A stretch of DNA of 64,000 bases. Source: Dactylonectria macrodidyma (Eukaryota > Ascomycota > Sordariomycetes > Hypocreales > Nectriaceae). This document shows positions 45,351 through 55,000 of the stretch, one piece after another. A program made the translations under genes and the position numbers. The DNA lies in NCBI GenBank assembly GCA_020744425.1, contig JAGMUV010000022.1, positions 558,001 through 622,000 of the forward strand. Direction: 5' to 3'. Position 1 is the stretch's first letter. Every line of letters starts with the position of its first letter. The notes under the pieces were generated by a model that saw only the letters and a list, made by a program, of their open reading frames with translations, was not told the DNA's origin and searched no databases.

Positions 45351-45757
45351 TATCAACACAACAGACCGGAGAAGTGGTGGCTAGGTACTCGATTACGATC
45401 GGCTCGAGAGACGATCAGAACGTGTATACGGCAGAGCTGGAAGCTATGGCGATGGCGCTAAGATGCATGCCGGATGGACTTCAACATCGAGAGTTGACTG
45501 TTATGACAAGCAGCCGATCAGCATTGGAAGTGATTGCATAACCGCGACGGCAGTCGGGACAATGTGCCGTTAAAGAGATCCACAAGCACGCTGAGCGACT
45601 CCAGAAAAGCGGCAACATCGCCAAGATGCTGTGGGTACCATCTGGAGACAGCGACTTCACCATGGGCTGCGAGGCAAAGGCGGAAGCTGGAAGAGCTGCA
45701 CGAGGAAAACACAGACCGAAGAAAGCAGCGTGTCAAGCTCGTTCCACGCCGAAGCAT
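45344..45757 (+). mobile_element. LINE RNase H fragment
   Basis: Encodes the end of a Tad-type RNase H domain: VARYSITIGSRDDQNVYTAEL, EAMAMALRCMPDGLQHREL, VMTSSRSALEVIA, then after a TAA (from CAA) PRRQSGQCAV and MLWVPSGDSDF. The RNase H catalytic TAELEA segment is present. It truncates the minus-strand gene to its right. Confidence 0.82.
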
Positions 45758-46416
45758 GGTCGACTGGGGTGAAGTGCTGCTGGCGGCAAGGCTTGACAGG
45801 GGACGGTTGAGCCCGCCCTTGACTACCATTCCAAAAAGAATGGTCGCCAACGGACTTGTGAGCGGTTCGGGAGAGGCGGAAAGGTTTGCTGGGACTGGAT
45901 GGGTTGTTTTTGAAGGACGTAAAGTAAGTGCGCTTGCGGTGGCTGGTGGCCTGGTTGCGGGAGCCGACGACATTCGAAAACATGTCCGGTTTGAGGGGGA
46001 AGCTCAAGAGGGTGTAGGAGGAGTACGAGGGGTTGGAGGCAGAAAAAGCAGAGTCGAAAAGGGTGTTGCCTTCAGCGAGGCGCTTCTGTCGTATCTCCTC
46101 TTCGAAATTCGGTTCTATGGTGTCGAGCGTGAGGTCTTCCCAGCCATGCTTGGTCTTGAACCGGGCGAGGGCGAGGAGGCTTTGCAAGCGGCGAGCAAGC
46201 TACGGGTTGGAAATAGAATGTGTTAGCATTCATGCCGTTTCTTTCTTCCTCTGACAACCATCACCAACCTTGGAAGAAGTGAATGCCCGTCGATAATAAC
46301 TACAATGATGGAGTTGAGAGATGGTTCGTTTGCATCCTTGAGCTTACCTTGCTCAGTTCTGCACGCTTGAGGATGCCATCGATGACATCGTCCGGCTTCT
46401 TCCGCAGCGAGCTCAT
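45657..46416 (-). pseudogene. Possible Whi5/Nrm1-like gene truncated by LINE sequence
   Basis: Exon 1 (46416-46348) encodes MSSLRKKPDDVIDGILKRAE; a 148-nt intron (GTAAGC...CGTAG) follows; exon 2 starts at 46199 with LARRLQSLLALARFKTKHGW and EDLTLDTIEPNFEEEIRQKR, then a basic, Ser-rich part (RKRTYFTSFKNNPSSPSK). The short R-L-x-x-L-A-x-x-K-x-x-x-G-W motif resembles the GTB motif of Whi5/Nrm1-type repressors that bind G1/S transcription factors; this assignment is tentative. From about 45757 down, the frame runs antisense into LINE RNase H sequence and stops at 45657, so about half of a normal protein is lost. Confidence 0.5.
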
Positions 46417-47078
46417 GGTCTCATGCTTGTCTGGCTCCTACTGTGCAGCTCTTGTTCCTTGTGCCATCCCTCTATTTCTGTTCGAATCGATGGTGGTCGA
46501 CGAGCGTTTCGGGGGAATTGGGTTGTCGAGACGGATAACGGTTTGGGCGAAAGAGGTGTGTGTACGCATCAAGGTCTGGGTTGATCCCAAAGTGCTGGAA
46601 CCAAAGTGGGAAAGGGGTTGATTGAATGGCTGATCGACAAGCACGGATTGGTGGATTAAATTCGTATCCAACCGGATCAGATATCCGGGGAAGAGACCCG
46701 TACGAAGAGCCAAACTGGGAAGTTGAAGGTGGGGCCAAAGTTACGGCGGCGTGGTCTCACATGACTCCCGAACACTGGAACGAGTTGGAACCGGTTGGAT
46801 CCAAACCCAATCAACTGGACCTCTCAATTGGCTGGTTGCTAAGCACGGGGAGCGAGATCTCAGTTGAGTTGGACCCACAGTTGGAGGATCCAACGGCTCC
46901 AACGATTGGAAGTAGTTGGTTGATTACGCACTCTGATCCTTCCCAGCTTCGAGAGCGGCAGAGGCAGCTATCGCAGCGAAACCGTCGCATTCTCCTAGGA
47001 TGTGCTGCTGATCGTGTTGATTCAATTGACAGGGAGCGACTGTTGAGAGGAGATTCACGGTAATCTCTGTGATATGGC
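46417..47078. other. Intergenic with an unsupported 145-codon frame
   Basis: A plus-strand frame 46626-47063 starts with ATG and is hydrophilic but matches nothing; it lies between two minus-strand genes. It also contains repeated TTGGATCC-type segments (46790-46900). The CHAT domain expected downstream of the TPR gene was looked for here and not found. Confidence 0.3.
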
Positions 47079-49136
47079 TCACTTCAGCCCACTGCTGTTA
47101 TTGGCAAGGATTTCGGCAGCGCGTAACGCTGAAGTTATTCGGATGCGCGGTGGTGCATTGTCCAACTCCGCCGCCGCTACCCACAGATGGACAGCTCGCT
47201 CAGAATCGTCAGGGTTACCAGTCCGATTGAACCTAGTCCGAAGGAGAGCGGCCAGGTTGCTCAGCATGGCTGCTCTATCCGGGTGATCGTGAGGTATCGC
47301 TGCCACAGCTTCTTCGCCTCTCACGATGGCCATTTGCAAGTCGTTAAGATCATCCATCCGCTCGAACCTGGTCGAAAGGGAATTGGCCAGGTTGTTCAGC
47401 ATGGCTGCTCTATCTGGGTGATCGTGAGGTGTCGCTGCCACAGCTTCTTCGCCTCTCGTGATGGCTATTTCCAAGTCGTTGAGATCGCCCGTCCGCTCGA
47501 ACCTGGTCCGAAGGAAAGCGGCTAGGTTGCTCAGCCTGCCTGCTCTATCTGGGTGATCGTGAGGTGTCGCTGCCACAGCTTCTTCGCCTCTCACGATGGC
47601 CATTCGCAAGTCGCTGAAATCGCCCGTCCGCTCGAACCTGGTCAAAAGGGAATTGGCCAGGTTGCTCAGCCTGCCTGCTCTATACGGGTGATCGTGAGGT
47701 ATCGCTGCCACAGCTTCTTCACCTCTCGCGATGGCCATCTGTAAGTCGTTCACATTGCCCGTCCGCTCGAACCTAGTCAAAAGGGAAACGGCTAGGTTGC
47801 TTAGCATGCGTGCCCTATCCGGGTAATTGTAAGGTATCGCTACCACAACTTCTTCGCCTCTCGCGATGGCTATTTGCAAGTCGCTGAGATCTCCCGTCAG
47901 CTCAAACCTGGTCCGAAGGAAAGCGGCTAGGTTGCTCAGCCTGCCTGCTCTATCTGGGTGATCGTGAGGTGTCGCTACCACAGCTTCTTCGCCTCTCGCT
48001 ATGGCCATCTGTAAGTCGTTGAGATCGCCCGTCTCTTTGAACCTGTCCCAATGACGATGGGCCTGGTCAACTCCAGCCTCTTTAGCTCCATCCATTGCCT
48101 CTGTAGCCATGAACATCGCTTCGTCAAGGTCCTCCCAGGAACGAGTCTGCAGAGACCTTTTAACTTTCATTTTGATCAGATCCATCCATCTGTGCGGTCG
48201 GTCGGGGTGAAGACCTTGCGTGATAGTGAGCATCACTTCGGCGTGGAGGATGGCTTCGTCAAAGTCCTCCAGCGAACGCGTACGCTCGTGTTTCTTCATC
48301 AGCATTACAATAAGATTCCTCAGTCGGGGAGCGTAGTCTGCTTCATCGATGTGTGTAGCTGTCACCGCTTCCTCGGCTCTGTGAATCGCTTTCTGAATGT
48401 CGTCCACTGCACCAGTCTTCGAGAATATGAAGTAGTAGACGCTGCTAAGTAGCTTGACTTGTCCAGCGTCATTCGCTGGATTTTCTTCCAAAGCGCCTGC
48501 GAATTCATACAATTGCTCCAGATCCATATCAAAAATCGATAATTCGGCGTCGGTAGGCACATCCAACTCCTGATAGTATTGCAACGTCGTGGCCACTAAG
48601 TCGATTCCCGGGCCGGGACTTCCTGAGGCAGGGAGACTTCTCACGCTAGTGCTGGCCCCGGATACGCCTGCCGAAGCACTGGACTGTCGTTGAACGATGT
48701 CGTGGGACCCCAGAGGACGGACCACCTTGGCCAGGGCCAAGTTAGGAGAGGGGTCCATCTGAGTGGAATCTTGGGCATGATGAATGCCAGTCGGATCCCC
48801 ATCCCGGCCAGGTTCTGAGTTGATAGGAGTCGGGAATGTCGCTTGATTGTAATGTGTTTGCTGAGCCGTCTCGCACGTTGGGTTTCCGATATGCTCCAGC
48901 GGGTTTGGCTCAGGAGATATGGACACCTGGGCCGAAGTTTGTCCGTGACTGTCGCGGGTCGGGGGGAGGTCGTCTTGGCCCACTTCTGGACTGAGCTGAG
49001 CTCTCCTGCGTGCTGCGTCCAGCTGGCGTTCTAGGTCCCTGGCTCTCTCTGCCAGGTTTAATTCTTCCAGTTCTCGCCGCAAGCGCGCTTCCCTCTCCTG
49101 AAGGGTCTCTTCCCCCGCGTTTCGAGGTTCTGACAT
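47079..49136 (-). CDS. TPR-repeat protein, lacking the expected CHAT domain
   Basis: 685 residues. An N-terminal coiled coil (LQEREARLRRELEELNLAERA) is followed by a disordered Pro/Ser linker (to about 190), degenerate TPR helices (about 200-370), and six near-identical 45-residue TPR units (371-640; pattern DLNDLQMAIARGEEAV and HPDRAGRLSNLA..LRTRFERTG) plus one diverged unit ending ALRAAEILANNSSGLK. In related fungal proteins this repeat block leads into a CHAT (caspase-like) protease domain; here a stop follows exactly at that transition. Repeats this similar are typical of fungal immune-receptor-like proteins in which units recombine. The protein may act as a repeat-only partner or be a truncated gene. 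There is a good start (ATG at 49136). No promoter motif identified. Confidence 0.85.
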   Translation of the reverse strand: MSEPRNAGEETLQEREARLRRELEELNLAERARDLERQLDAARRRAQLSPEVGQDDLPPTRDSHGQTSAQVSISPEPNPLEHIGNPTCETAQQTHYNQATFPTPINSEPGRDGDPTGIHHAQDSTQMDPSPNLALAKVVRPLGSHDIVQRQSSASAGVSGASTSVRSLPASGSPGPGIDLVATTLQYYQELDVPTDAELSIFDMDLEQLYEFAGALEENPANDAGQVKLLSSVYYFIFSKTGAVDDIQKAIHRAEEAVTATHIDEADYAPRLRNLIVMLMKKHERTRSLEDFDEAILHAEVMLTITQGLHPDRPHRWMDLIKMKVKRSLQTRSWEDLDEAMFMATEAMDGAKEAGVDQAHRHWDRFKETGDLNDLQMAIARGEEAVVATPHDHPDRAGRLSNLAAFLRTRFELTGDLSDLQIAIARGEEVVVAIPYNYPDRARMLSNLAVSLLTRFERTGNVNDLQMAIARGEEAVAAIPHDHPYRAGRLSNLANSLLTRFERTGDFSDLRMAIVRGEEAVAATPHDHPDRAGRLSNLAAFLRTRFERTGDLNDLEIAITRGEEAVAATPHDHPDRAAMLNNLANSLSTRFERMDDLNDLQMAIVRGEEAVAAIPHDHPDRAAMLSNLAALLRTRFNRTGNPDDSERAVHLWVAAAELDNAPPRIRITSALRAAEILANNSSGLK
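47217..48026 (-). repeat. Six 135-bp coding repeats (45-residue TPR units)
   Basis: Units begin at D-L/N-V/F-x-D-L and repeat every 135 bp with only a few differing residues (for example ATPHDHPDRAG against AIPYNYPDRAR). The DNA is also highly similar between units (GATCGTGAGGT and CTTCTTCGCCTCTC recur), indicating recent duplication or gene conversion. Confidence 0.9.
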
Positions 49137-51036
49137 GGCGAGCGCTTGGTAGTATTGGCGTGGCTGTCGCAGATATTAGTAAGTAAACGATACCGGGGAA
49201 CTCGGGTTTTATACTCTTCCCGTGGTGCCTCAAGTGCTTGTTGAAGAATTTCGCGAAGGTGTTTGCTGAGCAAGGGAGTTGCTGAAATGAGAGGCCGGAT
49301 AAAGGATAGAAGAAGATAGATTGACTCCTCGTGTGGCGGCTTAGCGCCCGAATTTTCATAAACCTCTAATACACCAATACCCTGACCTTAGTTAGATGAC
49401 TAGAAACCCCTCCTAGAAAAGAAGGGGCCGGAAGCATCCTAGATAAATCCAATCATCAGATTCAGGATCCACACCGGATTGAACAGTAATCCCTGGATTG
49501 AATGTGGCTGCGCCGTATCCAACAGGAGGCACAAGCGTGAACATGCCTGCTTTGATGAGCGACTGCCACATCCCCGCTCATGCATATTCCCCGTGCATGT
49601 AAGCGCCAAGGATCATCCTATGAAATCTGCTGGCTGCAACGCGAAATCCTCGTGCACGACCAGCGGCATGTCAGAGTTTGCGAATGAGGTTGTGGCTGCA
49701 TGTTACTGTGTCGATCTCCAGTGAAATACTGCAATCGAGGTGTTCGCGACTTTCCAATGAAGCCATGCAGCTTAGCGACACGTCGAAAAGCCAATGCCGA
49801 GTCTCACCGAGTCATTTCGAAGGCTGGGGAATAAGCCTGGTTCCACGCCCACACATTCCCGCAGAGTCCGGTGTGAGCAGCCGGAAATTCGACGAACTTC
49901 TCACGGGGAAACAGCCTACATATGGCTCCCTTCAAGCCAAGCAGCACTAGAGGCGCGCCTACAACCAGTCAACAGTGCCGTCGCATCTCAACACAAAAGC
50001 GAGCAGCTCCGACTGCTCTTACCAGCACACCATCCTACAGACTTCGATCACATAACCTTTCCGAGTCATGGTGTTCTAGCCTCCACCGCGGAGAAGCTCA
50101 ATCTGCCGAGATTGAACAAGGTTTTGACTCACCGTAGCTCGCGGGTCGGCCCATACCGCTTCGTCCACGGCACGGTCGTGTACCCAGCCTTCTCGCTGGA
50201 CCCGCTCGTCAGCGACAGGCTGTCGCTGAGGTCGAAACTTGAGTGGAGCGGGATGGGCGCCGGCATGCCCGCTGCACCAGCGATCACAGCTGCGGCCACG
50301 GCCACGGCCACTGTGAGGCCAGTTTCGTGGTGGCTGCACCAGCTCCACCGGCGGTCAGCGCCTTGAACCCGCACATGGGGAAGACGGTGCTGCAACGGCG
50401 CTTGGATTCCTTCTCTAACCAGATGCATATCCTTGGCCTCCTTGCACGCGGCGCCGAAGTAAGCGCTAGCGTTGCGCAGCTGGTGGATGACGCAGAGTGA
50501 GGCGGTTACAGTCGTTGAGGAGGGTGCGGGCCGAGGGTGTGACCGAGAGCAGCTTGAGAAGGCTCAGCTCTCGTCGTGCGGGCGCGTAAGCTGGAGGACG
50601 TCGTGGAAGTTCTGGACGCATTGAGTGATACGTCTGGGCGTGATGAGATTGAGATTTGTGGCGTCTGACGATGTGTCTCCCCTTAGAGGGAAGGCTAGCA
50701 GAAGTCTTGGTCGGGGTGCTCAGGGTTCACGACGAGGCAGCCAAGGTCGATGGACTCTCGGGGAATAGGGCGGTTGAGCAGGAGACTTGTAAGTGACATT
50801 GTGTCTAGCGGTTATGTCCAAGCTACATACATTCAAGGCTAGGCGAGATGTCGGCGTCTTCCTTGCCGGCTGATCCAGCTCGAGTCGTCCTTCCAGGCAA
50901 TCGCGGCATCAGCTATATAGAGAGTGTGACGTTGACGGCGAGATCTTCGCTCCGTCTGGCGCGGCCTCAAAGGACTACATTGGGCTGAGACTTGCTAGGA
51001 GTGTAGCTGGGTCGCCATGTACCCAGACTTCGTCCT
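49137..51036. other. Gene-poor stretch, probably degraded
   Basis: Only overlapping frames under 200 codons, GC-rich near 50140-50420, with no recognised family. A minus-strand piece near 50130-50430 has a hydrophobic stretch (LTVAVAVAAAVIAGAAG) that could be a membrane segment of a broken gene. Confidence 0.3.
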
Positions 51037-51039
51037 TTG

Positions 51040-51522
51040 CAGCGTCGGGTGCCTGCAGGAGCACCCGGAAGACAAAACAGACGACAGCGGGAGCGACGGC
51101 TGATAACGAATATGCTCTGTGCTGAGGATGTTGTCAACAGTCACCACTATAGGAGCAGGCCGATTGACTGGTGGAAAATTAACGGTAATCGGTACCTACG
51201 ACTGTCTCTGATGGCGGTTGATATGCTCACCATCCTATCGTCATCCGCAGAGAGCGAGACGTTCAGTAGTGCAGGACGTATGATGGCACCAATGCGAAAC
51301 CGGCTGAGGAGGGAGATAATGACGATGGCTCAATGCATTCGATCGTGGAGTAAAGCTGGGATCTACACGCCCTCACTACCGCTATTTAGAGCCTCAGTGC
51401 TAATTGCGGACATTGACGCTGAGATAACGGGTGAACCCTCATTTACGGCTGGCAACAGTCATGCTACTGGCGGCCGCTATCGAATAGGTAGGGAGGCAAT
51501 ACCAATCAAAGGAAGTCGATAA
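51040..51522 (+). pseudogene. hAT transposase C-terminal dimerisation domain
   Basis: Encodes PIDWWKINGNRYLRLSLMAVDMLTILSS, then SAESETFSSAGRMMAPMRNRLRREIMTM and QCIRSWSKAG, the hallmark C-terminal block of hAT transposases. A frame change near 51115 joins it to EYALCAED. Upstream catalytic parts are missing. The complete copia element is inserted about 110 bp after its stop. Confidence 0.85.
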
Positions 51523-51632
51523 GTAACTAGTGCTGCTTCTTTGGTGCAGGACAACCTCCTTGAACCCGTCTTGTGGATGGCTAAGGTAAGTGTTGGTGTG
51601 GATCCGACCGTACAATCCGGGTTTAGCCACCG

Positions 51633-51899
51633 TGTCGCATATCAAGCCCCGGCCCCACTAGAGCAGCTGCCGTCGAAATGAGGCAAGGATCACGATCATC
51701 GTGAACTTGTTCACGATGAGAGTGAACGACCACAATTAGCGTCAAGCAGCAGGCTGCTGCCTAAACAGCCAACGCTTTCATTTGTGTATAAAAGAGCTGC
51801 ACGGCTCAGTGCATCTTGGCATTGAGTTCTTGCTCCTTAGATAATTCTCATCAATTGACCGATGCCAACAATGATCCCTGTGGAGCCAATTGTCTGACA
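51633..51899 (+). repeat. 5' LTR of the complete copia element
   Basis: 267 bp, TG...CA termini. It contains an ATCACGATCATCGTGAACTT / GTTCACGATGAGAGTGAAC self-complementary region and a TATA box; transcription is expected to start about 30 bp after it. Confidence 0.96.
51787..51794 (+). promoter_or_regulatory. TATA box in the 5' LTR
   Basis: TATAAAAG, 154 bp into the LTR; the same box lies at 57494-57501 in the 3' LTR. Confidence 0.75.
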
Positions 51900-51916
51900 G
51901 TTATGAGCCCGGTAGC
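51900..51916 (+). other. Primer-binding site, initiator tRNA-Met anticodon-arm type
   Basis: Directly after the LTR, GTTATGAGCCCGGTAGC is complementary to the anticodon-stem region of eukaryotic initiator tRNA-Met (which carries GGGCTCATAAC). Copia-type elements often prime from such a half-tRNA. The match to this organism's tRNA cannot be tested here. Confidence 0.65.
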
Positions 51917-52085
51917 ACTTTAGGCGCTCATCATAGCTGATTCCGACCGTTGTGCAAGGACACTTGCACGACGCCTATCACCACACATCACATAACGGAT
52001 CCGAATCCTGCCACAAGCCTCATCTGCTGCCTGCCTGCCTGTCGGCCCCTTCTTTTTTGCTGCCCAATACCAAGCGTTTCCAAAG

Positions 52086-55000
52086 ATGACAGCCAAGTCC
52101 GAAGTTGCGCTCTCCAGACCGTCCGAATGGACTGCCTGGTACGACGATTTCGTCTCAAGGGCTGAGACTTCCAAGATCTTCGACTTTGTCGATCCCGATA
52201 AGGATGCTCCGATCCTGGAAGAACCAAAGGAACCCATGACCTCTGAAGAAATGCTCGGTCTACTCAACAAGGCTGCCTACAAGGCTTGGACACACGCAAC
52301 CCAGCAGAACGCTGCGGTCGCCGGACCAAGACCAGAGCCGGCTACGGACCTGACCGATGGTCAGTGGACTCGACTCACTCGCCTGCAGTCAGAATACAAG
52401 GTCCAGCTCGCGACCTTCGCCAACAGGCAGCGTGCCTACGCTGAACTCGCTGTTTGGGTTCGATCAACCGTCGATAAAACCTATCTCGGCAACACGACTT
52501 CTAAGTCTGACCTTCGTACTATAGTCCGAGACCTGAGATCAAGCCTTGCACCCTCCGAGGACGAACAGAAGGAGGAGGCACGGTTAAGATACAGACAGGT
52601 CCTGGCCCAGACTAAGAGGGTCAAGCCGGAGGACTGGCTCGTGGCTTGGAGTAAAGCCAAGCTAGAAGGCGAAAGGCACAAGATCGCTGAACTGGAAGGA
52701 CAGTCTGCCATCAATGATTTCCTCGCTGCGACTTCTGCCTTTGACTCAACTTGGGCAAGCCAGCAGAAGGTTCAAATCATGAACAGCAAGAAGTTCGGCC
52801 TCAAGATGGATGTCACACTGCGCGCGTTGGGCGAACTCTTTCACGAACAGGTTCGAAGCACCAGAATGACCAGCAAGCTGACCGACAGCGTGTTTGCCGT
52901 CTCTGATGCAGCCCAAAGCCACTGTCCGTGTGGACTGCCGTCGTCCAAACATCGGTGGAAGCCCGTTGATTGCGCCGCAGTGCAGATCGCAACCAATGGC
53001 GAGTCCAAGGATGGAAGACACGTTAAGTCCAGCCGCGTCAAGACCTGCAAGGAAGCTCTGAAGCAAGCCAAGTGGAAGAACCTTGTCGACACAGTCAAGG
53101 GCTCGGCAGCGACCGCCAAGTCGGACCAACCAGAAGACAAGGGGAACCCACGTAAACACGGAGACTTTGCTGGCTTGACCATCGATGCCAACGGCCTCTC
53201 CAGTGGAACCTCCGATTCAGTCTTTGCAGCCCTACGCGAGAAGCATCCTCTTTACAATTCGACGATCTATGACTGTGGAGCAACTACTCATATCGTTAAT
53301 GATAAGAGTCTGCTGACTGACGTCCGCGAAGCTGTGGAAACCGACTATGTTATGATCGGCGAAGGTTCCTTGAAGGTCGAAGCACGAGGCATCCGAAGGA
53401 TGGAAAACGTGCTGGATGGCGAAGACGGAAGAAACACGCGCGCTCTTGTCCTCCTTGACGTTGCGTATGTGCCAAGATTCCATACGAACATCATCAGCGC
53501 GAAGAAACTTGCAAGGAAGGGATTATGGCATTGTGGGTTTGATAATACGCTCCGAATGGGCACCTACGACGACAATGATATTCTCTGTCGTCTCACAGAC
53601 CAATACGACCTCGATGTAGTCGAATACAAGCCAGTTTCCCGCTCTTACTTCAAGCTTCCACAATCCTTGATCTCCGTATTCAACGCCTTCCAAGATGTAT
53701 TTTCCTCTTTCCAAGCGGACCGCCTCAAGCCGAGACGACAAAGAATGGCGACTTCAAGGGTTCCGGCTCCACCGCGACTAGATTCTTCCGAAATATGGCA
53801 TCTTCGCTCTTGCCACGCAGGACCACAAGCACTTGAACAACTTGTCTTACAGACCAAGGGAGTCCGGATCAAGGGTCCGACTACTGTTCAATGCACGGCC
53901 TGCGGCACTGGCAAGGCGACCGAGATTATCTCCCGCAGGGAATCACCAAACCGGTCAAGACAACCGTTTTACCGGATCTTCATCGACATCTTCGAGTTCC
54001 CTGCGGCATACAATGGACACCGCTACGTTCTGCTTATCACAGACGAATTCAGCGGCATGATGTTCTCCTGGTCCTTGGCTTCAAAGACGGAAGTCAGCAA
54101 GATCATCAAGAACTTTGAGGCCCGAGTCAAGCGACACACGGGTGCATCGATCTGCAAGATCAGAATCGACAACGAAAGGGCCGTCATTAATCTACCTTTT
54201 CAAAGAGACTCCGAGTTTCAGATTTGGGCGACAGAGGTAGGAATGGAGATTGAACTTCCGCCGACGCACACCAAAGAACCGACTGGTGGAGCGGAACGAC
54301 CTGGTGGAATCAATCAGCTACGAATGCGCTGTATGATTGGCCTCCTTCCGCAAGATCTCTGGCCAGAATTCTACCGTGCAGCCGTTTGGATACATAATAT
54401 CCTTCCCAGCCGCAGGAACGAGTGGATGTCACCCAAGGAGAAGATGGACCGTTGGTTTCACCAGCACTTTCGATGGTATAGACCACCAAACGTCGATTTT
54501 GATGCAACAAAGGACCTCCGACCAGACTGGCGCGGGATTTATGCGTATGGATGCAAAGCATATCCCTTAAACAGCCGCTATAAGGCCGGGAAAGACATCA
54601 ATCAGTTCAAGCTTGGCCCACGAGCACACGTTGGATATCTCGTTGGTTATCATGCTAGCAATATCTATCGTATCTGGGTCCCCAAGCTCAATCAGGTCAT
54701 CCTGTCCCGAGACGTACGATTCAATGAAGAGGAATTCTTTGACCCAGAGAAAGAAGAACAGCTCGAGACGGAAGCGGTCGTGGAATACAGACCAACACTG
54801 CAGGCGTTGGAGCCACTTCCTCGGCGAGACTGGGACACGATCTTGGACGAATTTCTCTATGAGTTCGATGACCACATCTTGGGTTTCAACCCAGACGGTT
54901 CGAACTCGGGGGTGGAAGACGCTAGAGGAGCCACTTCAGGTGCTGCAGACAGCACGTCACAGCCTGTACAGCCTCTATCGCAAAGACTTCTCACACCTCT

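Noticed and set aside
45534..46226. 230-codon plus-strand frame
   Set aside because: It is a mix of LINE RNase H tail and the antisense of the Whi5-like exon; composition is unlike a real protein.
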